Shown here: piece by piece, positions 33,150 to 41,384 of the stretch
Position numbering within the stretch: position 1 is the first letter of the stretch
Layout: every line of letters begins with the position of its first letter
Assembly (NCBI GenBank): GCA_017484085.1
Contig: JAFUTW010000045.1
Coordinates: 1 to 64,000 of the forward strand
Source of the DNA: Clostridia bacterium
GTDB taxonomy: Bacteria > Bacillota > Clostridia > Christensenellales > Aristaeellaceae
Reading direction: 5' to 3'
DNA: 64,000 nucleotides
Translations under genes and position numbers: made by a program
Notes under the pieces: generated by a model
The model's database searches: none
What the model saw: only the letters and a program-made list of their open reading frames with translations
What the model was told of the DNA's origin: nothing

Positions 33150-33362
33150 ATGGAACACGAGAAGATCGAGAGGATCAACGAACTGGCGAGAAAGAAAAAG
33201 ACCATCGGCCTTACGCCGATGGAACTGGAGGAACAGGCGCAGCTGCGCCGGCAGTATCTGGATGAGTTCCGCGCGAACATGGAGGAAACGCTGAAACGGG
33301 TCCGGGTGGAGCAGGCGGACGGGACCTATAAACCGCTGGTAAAAAAGGACAAGCTGAATTAA
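33150..33362 (+). CDS. DUF896 (UPF0291, YnzC-like) protein
   Basis: A 70-residue helical hairpin protein of the DUF896 family, recognised by INELARKKKTIGLTPMELEE and LRRQYLDEFRANM. The family is widespread in Bacillota; YnzC of Bacillus is in the SOS-linked yneA operon region, but the biochemical role is not established. It is highly charged and without membrane segments. AAGGAG precedes the ATG, 15 bases after nagA, and a strong terminator follows, so it is the last gene of this unit. Confidence 0.9.
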   Translation: MEHEKIERINELARKKKTIGLTPMELEEQAQLRRQYLDEFRANMEETLKRVRVEQADGTYKPLVKKDKLN

Positions 33363-33364
33363 AA

Positions 33365-33397
33365 GGGAGGACAGCGGATGCTGTCCTCCCCGGTTTT
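33365..33397. terminator. Bidirectional terminator after the DUF896 gene
   Basis: A perfect 10-bp stem GGGAGGACAG / CTGTCCTCCC with loop CGGATG, then CGGTTTTA on the plus strand and TTTTAATT on the minus strand; it serves the convergent hydrolase gene too. Confidence 0.85.
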
Positions 33398-34790
33398 ACT
33401 CACGCAGGAAGATCCTTGAACCGACGGTGACGCCCCACGCGCGTCCGCCGCGGATGTGGAAGAGCAGGCGGTTGGAAAGCGAGCCGTCCTTCTCGAGCGC
33501 CATAAACCGCAGGCCGCCGCAATGAACGAGGGTAAGCTCCGTATCGTCCTGCCTGGCTGAAAGCGGGGACGCGCAGACGGTCAGAACGGAAGGCAGCCCC
33601 TCATAATCGGCATATGTGCCTTCCAGCATCCCGGGCGCGCTGAAAGCCTTGCCGGAGGGGGTGTACCATTCATGGCTTTCGCCGAGCGGCAGCCCCAGGA
33701 CGGCGTTCTCCATAGCCCACATGGCTTCGTTCAGCGCGGCGCCGCTTTCGTTGGTGAGCAGGGCGAAGCCGTAGCCCTCGTCAAGGAACAGCGCCCCTTT
33801 GGAGGAGACGCCGTGCAGCGCGCCGCCGTGATCGCAGATGACGTGACCGCGCCAGGCGCTCTTGTAGATACCCATGCACATGACGGGCTCCTCACACAGG
33901 GGATGCGCACATCCCAGCATGCATTCGACGGCGCCGCGCGGGATCGCCTGGCGCCCTTCGTGCATGCCCCTGTTCGACAGGGCGCGGTAGTAGGCGGCCA
34001 GATCACGCGCGGTCGATTTGACCATCGCACAGCCGCGGAACGGCGGGAGCAGCGTCCAGCCGTCATCACAGACCTGACGCTCGCCGTCCCAAGAGAAAAG
34101 GGAGGTGAAGTTGCCGCCGGAAAGCGCCCTGGCTTTCTCAGTCCCGTTATCCAGGATGGAACGCGTCATGCCCAGGGGCGCAAAGATGCGTTCCTGCATG
34201 AACTGCTCCAGCGGAATGCCGGCAGCTGCGTCCACGACGTAGGAGAGCACCGCGAACCCTTCGTTGGAATAGGAGAACTGTTCTCCGGGGGCGCCGACCG
34301 CCGGATGCGGACAGGAGGCGATGTATTCAAGGACCTGCTCAATGGTCTCCATGCGGTTCGGGGCGGAAACCTTGAGCGCTTCGGTGTCCTCATCGTCATC
34401 ACGGCCCGTGGTGTTCATGGCGCTGGACCACTCCAGCACCTCCATGGGCGGAAGACCGGAAGTGTGCATGCACAGGTGCCGGACGGTCACTGCTTCATCC
34501 GGCTGGCCGGGGATACGGAAGCCGGGCACATACATCGAGACGGGATCGTCCAGATTCAGACGGCCTTCATCATGAAGGATGCAGGCGCAAAGCGCGGTCA
34601 GGCTCTTGCTGAGCGATGCGATGCCGTATACGGTATCCGCGTCGGGCTGCCGGCCGTCCCTTGTGATGACGCCGCCGCTGCGGGTGTAGACTTCCCCTTC
34701 CGGAGAAAGGATGCAGGCGCTATAACCCGCTACGTGCTGGCGCTGCGCCCAGCCGGACAAAAACGCGTCGAGCGCTTTCCAATCGGACAT
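33396..34790 (-). CDS. Serine hydrolase of the beta-lactamase / class C penicillin-binding family
   Basis: A 464-residue serine beta-lactamase-like hydrolase. Catalytic motifs are all present: SLSK (Ser59-Lys62), YSN (Tyr174-Asn176) and HGG in ICDHGGALHGV near residue 320. Relatives include AmpC, D-aminopeptidases, esterases and PBP4*-like peptidases; there is no signal peptide, so this one is probably cytoplasmic and an esterase or peptidase, not a resistance enzyme. The last 100 residues form a beta-rich domain of the sort often appended to this fold. AGGAGGTGT precedes the ATG. It has its own promoter and no operon partners. Confidence 0.87.
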   Translation of the reverse strand: MSDWKALDAFLSGWAQRQHVAGYSACILSPEGEVYTRSGGVITRDGRQPDADTVYGIASLSKSLTALCACILHDEGRLNLDDPVSMYVPGFRIPGQPDEAVTVRHLCMHTSGLPPMEVLEWSSAMNTTGRDDDEDTEALKVSAPNRMETIEQVLEYIASCPHPAVGAPGEQFSYSNEGFAVLSYVVDAAAGIPLEQFMQERIFAPLGMTRSILDNGTEKARALSGGNFTSLFSWDGERQVCDDGWTLLPPFRGCAMVKSTARDLAAYYRALSNRGMHEGRQAIPRGAVECMLGCAHPLCEEPVMCMGIYKSAWRGHVICDHGGALHGVSSKGALFLDEGYGFALLTNESGAALNEAMWAMENAVLGLPLGESHEWYTPSGKAFSAPGMLEGTYADYEGLPSVLTVCASPLSARQDDTELTLVHCGGLRFMALEKDGSLSNRLLFHIRGGRAWGVTVGSRIFLRE

Positions 34791-34816
34791 GAGACACCTC
34801 CTGAAGCTTTTGGGTG

Positions 34817-34845
34817 ATTATAGCATAAACCGTAACGGATGACAG
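34817..34845 (-). promoter_or_regulatory. Promoter of the serine hydrolase gene
   Basis: On the minus strand CTGTCA (34845-34840), 17-base spacer, TATAAT (34822-34817), about 27 bases before the start codon. Confidence 0.6.
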
Positions 34846-34877
34846 CCGGTTCGGGGGTGAAGACGAAGATTTTTTAT

Positions 34878-34906
34878 TTGTCTTATCGCATCCTTTGTGT
34901 TATACT
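34878..34906 (+). promoter_or_regulatory. Promoter of the DUF1292 gene
   Basis: TTGTCT at 34878-34883, 17-base spacer, TATACT at 34901-34906. Confidence 0.7.
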
Positions 34907-34948
34907 GTGCCTGTAAATCCCATAATTGAGGAGAGGCGGGTGCAAGGC

Positions 34949-35242
34949 ATGAGCGATAATAACGAATTCCGCGATGACGAGAATATCATCGTCCTGACGG
35001 ATGAGGACGGAACAGACGTAGAGTTTGAGTTCTGTGCTTCCATCGAGTACGAGGGCAAGGAGTACGTCGTATTGCTCCCTGCTGATGAAGACGACGGCGA
35101 GGTCGTCATCCTGGAGGTCATCGAGAGCGATGACGAAGAGAGCGACGAGGCGACCTATGTCGGCGTGGACGACGACGACATCCTGGAAGCGGTCTTCGAG
35201 CGCTTTAAAGAGCAGGCCGGCGACGAGTACGATTTCGACTGA
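34949..35242 (+). CDS. DUF1292 (YrzB-like) acidic protein
   Basis: A 97-residue very acidic beta-rich protein of the DUF1292 family: IIVLTDEDGTDVEFEFCASI and EYEGKEYVVLLP are the diagnostic strands. In many Bacillota it lies with ruvX (yrrK) and a Fur-type regulator, which are not here. Function is not established. I start at ATG 34949 (MSDNNEFRDD); the longer frame from 34895 runs through the promoter. It has its own promoter and terminator, so it is a single-gene unit. Confidence 0.88.
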   Translation: MSDNNEFRDDENIIVLTDEDGTDVEFEFCASIEYEGKEYVVLLPADEDDGEVVILEVIESDDEESDEATYVGVDDDDILEAVFERFKEQAGDEYDFD

Positions 35243-35250
35243 GCGCAAAA

Positions 35251-35284
35251 CGCTGTCCGCCATACGGACGGCGCTTTTCTTTTG
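35251..35284 (+). terminator. Terminator of the DUF1292 gene
   Basis: A 9-bp stem CGCTGTCCG / CGGACGGCG (one G-T pair) with a 5-base loop, followed by CTTTTCTTTT. Confidence 0.8.
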
Positions 35285-35303
35285 CCCGGAGACAGAAATA
35301 TCG

Positions 35304-35332
35304 TTGACAGCCCGGATAGGGCAGGGTATAAT
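35304..35332 (+). promoter_or_regulatory. Consensus promoter of the 6S RNA gene
   Basis: TTGACA at 35304-35309, 17-base spacer, TATAAT at 35327-35332: a full consensus promoter with no start codon behind it, ahead of the 6S-like sequence. Confidence 0.8.
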
Positions 35333-35338
35333 ATTTAC

Positions 35339-35535
35339 AGCGAAAGCGAGTCCTGGGGTGTTCGCCAGTTATCTGTATTTTCTCCTACATTTTCTGAACA
35401 GGAACCCGGATGTCGTCCGGTGGATGTCACGCCCCCGTCCTTGACGCCAGGGGACGGCAGAAGCCGTGCGCAGGGTTCCGACCTGCCGAGGCGGTGGGTG
35501 GAAAAAGGATGACAGCGGCACTTCGGGATTTTTGT
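35339..35535 (+). ncRNA. ssrS: 6S RNA (ssrS)
   Basis: Likely 6S RNA, the RNA mimic of an open promoter that binds sigma-A RNA polymerase. Seen: a consensus promoter, no protein frame of note, and a 13-pair closing stem between AGTCCTGGGGTGT (35349-35361) and GCACTTCGGGATT (35517-35529) in which every position pairs if G-U is allowed. The hallmark TGTTCGCCAG follows the 5' arm and GACAGCG precedes the 3' arm, as in known 6S RNAs. The length, about 190 nt, fits the class. A Rho-independent terminator follows. The exact mature ends are estimates. Covariance-model confirmation is not available to me. Confidence 0.78.
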
Positions 35536-35539
35536 ATCG

Positions 35540-35562
35540 GCACGCCAAGGCGTGCTTTTTTA
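35540..35562 (+). terminator. Terminator of the 6S RNA gene
   Basis: A perfect 7-bp stem GCACGCC / GGCGTGC with an AA loop, followed by seven T residues. Confidence 0.85.
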
Positions 35563-35613
35563 TTTGCGCAAAAAAGCCGGCAGAGCCGGCTGAAAGTGAG
35601 CTTTTTGAGGCGC

Positions 35614-36744
35614 TCAGTTGGTTGCGCCCTGCGACTTGGCGGCGCTGCGCAGCCCGTCCGTCATTTCCATGGAGCCGTCTGCAAACAGCCACAGCGCCTC
35701 AACGCCGGGCAGGCTTTCGATAAAGGCGCGGGACTCTTCATAAGGCATGAGATAGGCGGCAGTGGAGAGCAGATCCGCATAACCGGAATCCTCCGTGATG
35801 ATGGAAACCGAGCGGAAGTACGTGCCGGGCATCAGCGTGTCCGGATCGATGAGGTGACAGTAATTGGTGCCGTCCACGGTGTAGTAGCGCTGGTAATCGC
35901 CGGAGGTGACGACGGAGCAGCCGTGAAGGTACAGCGTTTCCACGATATCGCTGGTGCCGTAAACAGCGCCGTCCGGGTCCTGGATGCCGACGCCCCAGTT
36001 GGCGCGCCCGTCCGCCGGCGGCTCACCCATGCGCACATTGCCTCCGGCGCTGATGATAAAGGAAGGCATGGGGCCGCCCAGCAGCGCTTTGGCCACGATC
36101 TCCGCGGCATAGCCCTTTGCGACGGCGCCGACGTCCAGACGCAGCGAGGGATCGGCAAAAGCGACGGTCAGCTTTTCGTCATCCAGGATGAGATCATTGA
36201 TATCCGCGTGCTCCGAGGCGGCGGAAAGGAGTTCGAAGGGCGGCAGGACGGCCGACTCCGGATCGGCGAGACCGGCCTCCCTGTATTCGTGCCAGATGGA
36301 AAGGACGCTGCCCAGCGCGATATTGGTCTGCCCCTTGGACAGTTCATAATGATTCCTGGAGAACTTGAGGAGCGCGTAAAGGATGGGATCGACTTGTACG
36401 GGCCCGAGAGGAGCTTTTTCGTTGACGGTGTATACGCTGACGATCCCTTCGTCTTCATAGCTGTTATAGCAGTCGAAGCGCTTGTGCAGGTCGACGAAGA
36501 GCTGGTGCGCAACGGCGGCCTGCGCATTGAAAGCTTCCTCGCTCTCGGCGTACCCGATGAGCGAGATCACCGTGTCGAACGTATCCATGAAGACGACGCT
36601 GTAGCGGCTCAGCGCGGGCACTTCCTGCTGCCCGGCGGCAGGAGAGGCCGTGGGCTGCGTAGAGGCGGCGGAGCTGCCGCAGGCAGCCATCAGGGGTAGC
36701 AGGAGCAGTATAAGCAGCAGGGCGCAAAAACGCTTCATATCCAA
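35614..36744 (-). CDS. apbE: ApbE family FAD:protein FMN transferase lipoprotein
   Basis: About 376 residues. The N-terminus is a lipoprotein signal with lipobox LMAAC, so the enzyme sits on the outer face of the membrane. The ApbE fold is seen in FMDTFDTVISLIGYAE, LDVGAVAKGYAAEIV, FIISAGGNVRMG and the late TEDSGYADLLSTAAYLM. ApbE attaches FMN from FAD to Ser/Thr of flavoproteins such as Rnf or NQR subunits and extracellular reductases; no target is in the window. AAGGAG lies 5 bases before TTG 36744 and 11 before ATG 36738, so either could be the start. An 18-base palindrome overlaps its -10 box. Confidence 0.9.
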   Translation of the reverse strand: MDMKRFCALLLILLLLPLMAACGSSAASTQPTASPAAGQQEVPALSRYSVVFMDTFDTVISLIGYAESEEAFNAQAAVAHQLFVDLHKRFDCYNSYEDEGIVSVYTVNEKAPLGPVQVDPILYALLKFSRNHYELSKGQTNIALGSVLSIWHEYREAGLADPESAVLPPFELLSAASEHADINDLILDDEKLTVAFADPSLRLDVGAVAKGYAAEIVAKALLGGPMPSFIISAGGNVRMGEPPADGRANWGVGIQDPDGAVYGTSDIVETLYLHGCSVVTSGDYQRYYTVDGTNYCHLIDPDTLMPGTYFRSVSIITEDSGYADLLSTAAYLMPYEESRAFIESLPGVEALWLFADGSMEMTDGLRSAAKSQGATN

Positions 36745-36767
36745 TCGAACTCCTTCGGAAAGACTCT

Positions 36768-36785
36768 TATAATGGAGCCATTATA
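36768..36785. promoter_or_regulatory. Palindrome overlapping the apbE promoter
   Basis: TATAATGG-AG-CCATTATA, 8-bp perfect arms about a 2-base centre, covering the -10 box of apbE at 36780-36785. Its position fits a repressor operator. Confidence 0.5.
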
Positions 36786-36808
36786 GGGTAGAAGCGCAAA
36801 AAGATCAA
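36780..36808 (-). promoter_or_regulatory. Promoter of apbE
   Basis: On the minus strand TTGATC (36808-36803), 17-base spacer, TATAAT (36785-36780), about 36 bases before the start codon. Confidence 0.7.
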
Positions 36809-36839
36809 GGCAGAGCTAAAACGCCCCGGCATGCAGAAC

Positions 36840-36868
36840 TTGTCAATTCCGTTTTTTTCCTGTATACT
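36840..36868 (+). promoter_or_regulatory. Promoter of the yloU-yloV genes
   Basis: TTGTCA at 36840-36845, 17-base spacer, TATACT at 36863-36868. Confidence 0.75.
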
Positions 36869-36919
36869 GTAAACGATGTTCGAGAAATGGGCTTTTGTCC
36901 ATGGTTAGGAGGGACTTTC

Positions 36920-37270
36920 ATGGAATGCAGGATTAACAACGAGCTTGGCCTCATCACCATCAGTGAGGATGTTCTGCTCAAGGTTGCGGGTTACGCGGCA
37001 CTCGAGTGCTACGGTATCGTCGCCATGTCCAGCAAGCGGGCAAAGGACGGTTTTGTCGAATGGCTCGGCAGGGAGAACCTGACCAAGGGGGTTGAACTCG
37101 ACATCACCGAGCAGGGGATCGACATCGATCTCTATATCATTGTTGAGTATGGGATCTCCATCGTGGAGGTCTGCAACATCATCAAGTCACAAGTCTGCTA
37201 TAAGATCGAGAACATGACGGGTGCCAAGGTGCGCCGCGTCAATATTTCCGTCGAAGGGATCCGCGTCTGA
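36920..37270 (+). CDS. yloU: Asp23/Gls24 (YloU) family envelope-stress protein
   Basis: A 116-residue Asp23-family protein: LGLITISEDVLLKVAGYAAL is the family N-terminus, followed by the alternating strands of KGVELDITEQGIDIDLYIIV. The family includes alkaline-shock protein 23 and YloU; members attach to the cytoplasmic side of the membrane or pair with DAK2 proteins, and molecular roles are unclear. Start at ATG 36920, preceded by TTAGGAGGG. The DAK2 gene follows 30 bases later, the conserved yloU-yloV pair. Confidence 0.92.
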   Translation: MECRINNELGLITISEDVLLKVAGYAALECYGIVAMSSKRAKDGFVEWLGRENLTKGVELDITEQGIDIDLYIIVEYGISIVEVCNIIKSQVCYKIENMTGAKVRRVNISVEGIRV

Positions 37271-37300
37271 TCCCGCGGCGCCGGACTGGAGGCGAAACAG

Positions 37301-39004
37301 TTGTCACAGAATGCAATAGATGGCGCTCTCTTAAAAGAGATGATCATTTCGGGAGCGAATCTGCTGGAACAGAACCGGGAGTGGATCGACTCGCTTAATG
37401 TCTTCCCCGTCCCGGACGGAGACACCGGCACGAACATGTCGCTCACGATGAAATCCACCGTGCAGGAGATCGCGGCAAAGGACGAGCATGACGCGTCCAA
37501 GATGCTCTCCATGGCGGCCAAAGGGGCGCTCAAAGGGGCCAGAGGAAACTCCGGCGTCATCCTTTCCCAGATTTTGCGCGGCTTTTCCCGCGGCATCGAA
37601 AACCGGGAGACGATTGATGCAGAGACCTTTGTAAAGGGCCTGAAGCGCGGTGCGGATACGGCGTACAAGGCCGTCATGAAGCCCAAGGAGGGCACGATCC
37701 TCACGGTGATCCGCGTGATCGCCGAGGATGCCGCACGTTACAACACGAAGCACCCCGATAATCTCGAGGGGCTGCTGGACAAGGTCGTTCGCAGCGGCGA
37801 GGCCATCCTGGAGAAGACGCCGGAGATGCTGCCGGCCCTCAAGCAGGCCGGTGTCGTGGACTCCGGCGGACAGGGCCTGCTGACCGTGCTGCGCGGCTGG
37901 AAGGCCGCTTTTGCGGGCGAGCGCATCGAAGAGGCCCCGAAGGCCGTGGAAGCCCCGAAGGCCGAGGACCTGGCCGCCTCTGAGGAAGAGCTCCGCTTCA
38001 AGTATCTCGTGGAATACGTGATCTGTACGCTGCGCGAGGACGCGACGGAGGACGACCTGAACCGCGTGCGCACCCGCCTGGGCCGCATCGGTGAAAACGT
38101 TTCGATGGAGGGGACCGAGCCGCCGATCCGTGTGCGCGTGCAGACGAACGATCCCGGCAAGGCGATCCAGTATGCCTGCGAGCTGGGCGAGGTGACGGAC
38201 CTTTCCTTTGACAACATCGCCGCCAAGCGCCGCGAACTGCAGCGCAAAGCGGAAGAGGAGCGCAAAGCGGAGGAAGCCCGCCTGGCGGAAGAGCAGCGCA
38301 AGGCCGAGGAGGCCCGGCTGGCGGCTGAAGAGGCCGCTGCCGCAGCCAAGCCCTACGGAATCGTCGCGGTTTCCATCGGCGAAGGCTTCTCAAGCATCTT
38401 CTCCGATCTGGGCGTCGACGTCATCGTAGAGGGTGGACAGACGATGAACCCCAGCATCGAGGACATCAGCGGCGCGGTGGAGAAGGTGCATGCCGAAACG
38501 GTTTTTGTGCTGCCCAACAACTCCAACGTCATCCTGGCCGCCTCCCAGGCTGCGGAACTGACGGACGCGAACGTCATCGTCCTGCCCACGAAGAACACGG
38601 CCATGGGCGTCGGCGCTGTGGTGGCCTTCAACCCGGACGCGACGCCGGAGGAGAACCGGGAAGCGATGACGGCTGCCGCAGAGCAGGTCAAGACGGGACA
38701 GATCACCTTTGCGGTGCGCGATACCGTCTTTGAAGACAAGGAGATCCGCGAGGGCGACATCATCGGCATCCACAACGGGCGGATCGAGGTCGTCGGCGGC
38801 GATATTCACGAGGTTGCGCTGCAGCTGGTGCAGACCGTGGTAGAAGACGGCGATTCCCTGATCACCGTGTATTACGGTCAGGATACCGCGGAAGAGTCGG
38901 CACGCGCTTTCGGGGATGAAGTTGCCCAGATGTTCCCGGATCTGGATGTCGAGGTCCAGTACGGCGGACAGCCGCTTTACTACTACCTGATCTCCGCTGA
39001 GTAA
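37301..39004 (+). CDS. yloV: DAK2-domain YloV/FakA-like kinase subunit
   Basis: A 567-residue protein. The N-terminal DAK2/DhaL kinase domain (1-200) has NVFPVPDGDTGTNMSLTM, whose aspartates bind ATP-Mg, and GARGNSGVILSQ. The middle and C-terminal FakA-type domains include VDSGGQGLLTVL and VEGGQTMNPS. FakA phosphorylates fatty acids held by FakB (DegV) proteins, which makes acyl phosphate for phospholipid synthesis; YloV is the Bacillus homologue. Between the last two domains lies a Glu/Lys/Ala-rich helical stretch (about residues 308-345). TTG start; the Asp23 partner is upstream and a terminator lies between it and recG. Confidence 0.88.
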   Translation: MSQNAIDGALLKEMIISGANLLEQNREWIDSLNVFPVPDGDTGTNMSLTMKSTVQEIAAKDEHDASKMLSMAAKGALKGARGNSGVILSQILRGFSRGIENRETIDAETFVKGLKRGADTAYKAVMKPKEGTILTVIRVIAEDAARYNTKHPDNLEGLLDKVVRSGEAILEKTPEMLPALKQAGVVDSGGQGLLTVLRGWKAAFAGERIEEAPKAVEAPKAEDLAASEEELRFKYLVEYVICTLREDATEDDLNRVRTRLGRIGENVSMEGTEPPIRVRVQTNDPGKAIQYACELGEVTDLSFDNIAAKRRELQRKAEEERKAEEARLAEEQRKAEEARLAAEEAAAAAKPYGIVAVSIGEGFSSIFSDLGVDVIVEGGQTMNPSIEDISGAVEKVHAETVFVLPNNSNVILAASQAAELTDANVIVLPTKNTAMGVGAVVAFNPDATPEENREAMTAAAEQVKTGQITFAVRDTVFEDKEIREGDIIGIHNGRIEVVGGDIHEVALQLVQTVVEDGDSLITVYYGQDTAEESARAFGDEVAQMFPDLDVEVQYGGQPLYYYLISAE

Positions 39005-39014
39005 ACAGACAGCA

Positions 39015-39056
39015 TACGCTCCCCATGCGACGGCGGTTGCATGGGGCGTTTTTTAG
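39015..39056 (+). terminator. Terminator between yloV and recG
   Basis: Stem CCCCATGC / GCATGGGG (39021-39028 and 39039-39046), extended by CG pairs around a small bulge, then CGTTTTTT. recG starts 9 bases later, so read-through or an internal promoter must serve it. Confidence 0.75.
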
Positions 39057-39064
39057 GATAAGAC

Positions 39065-41068
39065 ATGAGAGATTTAGCATCCATACGCGGTTTCGGCCCT
39101 GCGCGCCTGAGGGCGCTGGAAGACAAGGGGATCCGCACGTCCGCCGATCTTATGGAGCGGCTGCCGGTAGGGTACAGGGACACGACGCAGCCCCTGTCGC
39201 CTGCCCAGATGCTGCCCGGGACCCGGGCCTGCTTCGAGGGGTATATCGTGGGAACGCCCGCACTGCACCGTGTCCGCGGGAGGCAGTGGGTGTCGGCCAC
39301 GGTCGCAGATGAGTGCGGCAGCGTGCGCTGCATGTGGTTCAACCAGCCCTGGATGAAGGACAGACTGCATGCAGACCAGCACGTCGTGCTCTACGGCACC
39401 TGCACGCAGAAAAAGAACGGACGGTTTGTCATCAACCCGTCCGAGGAAGAGCCGGGGAAGATAATCCCGGTTTACGGGCAGATCCCCGGCGTAGGGCAGA
39501 AGGTGCTGCGGGACGCCGTGGGTCTGCTCCTCTCGGAATATGATGAGCCCGATCCGCTGCCGGCCGGCCTGCCGGAACGCTATGGGCTGATGGAGCGCGG
39601 CGCGGCGCTGAAGGAGGCGCATTTTCCTGGCAGCATATCGGCGCTGGAGCGGGCCAAGCGCCGCCTGGCATTTGAAGAGCTGCTGCTCTTTCAGGCGGCT
39701 GTGGCGGGCGGCGCCGGGCGCAGGGGCGCGGCACATCCCGCACGGATACCGGATGAGGCGGAAGCGGCCTTCTGGAAAGGGCTGCCGTACCGGCCGACGA
39801 ACGCGCAGCGGCGCGTGGCGGCGGAAATCCGGAGTGACATGGCAAAAACCAGCGCGATGGCGCGCCTGGTACAGGGCGATGTCGGCTCCGGCAAAACGCT
39901 GATCGCCTTTTACGCGCTGTGGCTCGCCGTGCAAAGCGGCGGACAGGGGGCGCTGATGGCGCCCACAGAGATCCTGGCGCAGCAGCACTGGCAGAGCGCC
40001 GGGGAATTGCTGGGGCGCCTGGGCGTCACCTGCGGGCTGCTGACCGGCAGCATGACGGCTGCGGAGAGGCGCCGCGCGCGGGAAGCCATCGCCTGCGGCG
40101 AGTGGCAGGTCATCATCGGTACGCATGCTCTGATCTCGGAGGACGTGGAATACAGGGACCTGCGCCTTGTTGTGACGGATGAGCAGCACCGCTTCGGCGT
40201 CCGGCAGCGGACGCGGCTGCAGGCCAAAGGGGCTTTCGCGCACGTGCTGGTGATGAGCGCGACCCCGATCCCGCGGACGCTGTCCCTCATTCTATACGGC
40301 GATTTGGATCTCTCTGTCGTGGATGAGATGCCGCCCGGACGCAGGACCGTGAACACCCGGATCGTTCCGGAGGAAAAGCGGGACGGCCTCTATGACTTCA
40401 TCCGGCAGCAGGCAGATAAAGGACGTCAGACTTACGTCGTCTGTCCGACGGTGGGCGAGGAGGACATGGAGGATGACGGGGACCCGGTTCCCAGTGCGAC
40501 AGCCAGACAGAAGGAGATGCAGAAACGGCTCCCGTCGCTACGCATCGGGCTCGTCCATGGCCGGATGAACAAACAGGAAAAAGAAGATACGGTCCTGGCT
40601 TTCCGGCAGGGGCAGACGGACGTGCTGGTTGCGACGACGGTGATCGAGGTGGGCGTCAACGTACCCAATGCGACGGTCATGGTCATCGAGAGCGCGGACC
40701 GGTTCGGCCTGGCCCAGCTGCACCAGCTGCGGGGGCGCGTGGGCAGGGGCGCGGAGGAAAGCTGGTGCTTCCTCATGGCGGAGCCGAACGAGCGGCTGCG
40801 CATCCTGCAGGAGACGTCCGACGGCTTTAAGATCGCCGAGAAGGATCTGGAGCTGCGCGGCGCCGGCGAGGTTTTCGGGACCCGGCAGCACGGCGCTCCG
40901 GAGATGCCGGCCCTGATGCTGACGACGGACACCTCCCTGCTGGAGGAGACGCACAGGGCGTTTGCGGAGCTTTCTTCGGATGCTTCACGGCGCGGTGAGT
41001 ACGAGGCGCTGTGCAGGGCGGCGCAGCGGCGCCACGGAAACAGGATGGAAAACGCCGGGATCAACTGA
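39065..41068 (+). CDS. recG: ATP-dependent DNA helicase RecG
   Basis: A 667-residue branch-migration helicase acting at stalled replication forks and recombination intermediates. An N-terminal wedge/OB domain (about 1-220, with FEGYIVGTPALHRVRGRQW) precedes two helicase lobes: Walker A VQGDVGSGKT, the DEQH box in TDEQHRFGVRQR, motif III MSATPIPRT, and motifs V-VI in VATTVIEVGVNVPNA and HQLRGRVGRG. The length is normal. No ribosome site of the AGGAGG type is close to ATG 39065 (TTTTTTAGGATAAGAC precedes it), so translation may be weak. yloV-recG adjacency is common in Bacillota. Confidence 0.95.
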   Translation: MRDLASIRGFGPARLRALEDKGIRTSADLMERLPVGYRDTTQPLSPAQMLPGTRACFEGYIVGTPALHRVRGRQWVSATVADECGSVRCMWFNQPWMKDRLHADQHVVLYGTCTQKKNGRFVINPSEEEPGKIIPVYGQIPGVGQKVLRDAVGLLLSEYDEPDPLPAGLPERYGLMERGAALKEAHFPGSISALERAKRRLAFEELLLFQAAVAGGAGRRGAAHPARIPDEAEAAFWKGLPYRPTNAQRRVAAEIRSDMAKTSAMARLVQGDVGSGKTLIAFYALWLAVQSGGQGALMAPTEILAQQHWQSAGELLGRLGVTCGLLTGSMTAAERRRAREAIACGEWQVIIGTHALISEDVEYRDLRLVVTDEQHRFGVRQRTRLQAKGAFAHVLVMSATPIPRTLSLILYGDLDLSVVDEMPPGRRTVNTRIVPEEKRDGLYDFIRQQADKGRQTYVVCPTVGEEDMEDDGDPVPSATARQKEMQKRLPSLRIGLVHGRMNKQEKEDTVLAFRQGQTDVLVATTVIEVGVNVPNATVMVIESADRFGLAQLHQLRGRVGRGAEESWCFLMAEPNERLRILQETSDGFKIAEKDLELRGAGEVFGTRQHGAPEMPALMLTTDTSLLEETHRAFAELSSDASRRGEYEALCRAAQRRHGNRMENAGIN

Positions 41069-41164
41069 CGGGAGACCTTGCTGCCGCGGGCCGGACGCTG
41101 TATCGTTACGGGAGAAGCGTACACCATAAAAGGTGTGTTATTTAATCCGATTTGGGAAAAACAC

Positions 41165-41193
41165 TTGACACGGGAGAGCCTTTAGGCTATACT
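41165..41193 (+). promoter_or_regulatory. Promoter of the tRNA pair
   Basis: TTGACA at 41165-41170, 17-base spacer, TATACT at 41188-41193, 10 bases ahead of the first tRNA. Confidence 0.85.
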
Positions 41194-41203
41194 CTCGTGT
41201 GTT

Positions 41204-41280
41204 CGGGGTGTAGCGCAGTTTGGTAGCGTGCTTGAATGGGGTTCAAGAGGCCGCGAGTTCGAATCTCGCCACTCCGACCA
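41204..41280 (+). tRNA. tRNA-Pro (anticodon GGG)
   Basis: A 77-nt cloverleaf with an encoded CCA end. Acceptor CGGGGTG pairs with CACTCCG, the anticodon stem is CTTGA / TCAAG with loop ATGGGGT giving anticodon GGG, and the T arm is GCGAGTTCGAATCTCGC. It is followed by tRNA-Lys after four bases. Confidence 0.93.
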
Positions 41281-41284
41281 GAAC

Positions 41285-41360
41285 GCACCTTTAGCTCAGT
41301 TGGTAGAGCACCTGACTCTTAATCAGGGTGCCCAGGGTTCGAGTCCCTGAAGGTGCACCA
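41285..41360 (+). tRNA. tRNA-Lys (anticodon CTT)
   Basis: A 76-nt cloverleaf with encoded CCA. Acceptor GCACCTT pairs with AAGGTGC, D arm GCTC...GAGC, anticodon stem CCTGA / TCAGG with loop CTCTTAA giving CTT, T arm CAGGGTTCGAGTCCCTG. It shares the upstream promoter with tRNA-Pro. An AT-richer island starts after it, but no repeated 3' end was found. Confidence 0.94.
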
Positions 41361-41384
41361 GTCCATGTAAAGGGGACATCCCCG

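Noticed and set aside
31239-33158. A 639-residue minus-strand frame
   Set aside because: Antisense shadow of nagB and nagA, both of which are complete with catalytic motifs and ribosome sites.
33396-34790. Antibiotic-resistance beta-lactamase
   Set aside because: The SxxK, YSN and HGG motifs fit the wide serine hydrolase family; there is no signal peptide, so a periplasmic or secreted lactamase is unlikely.
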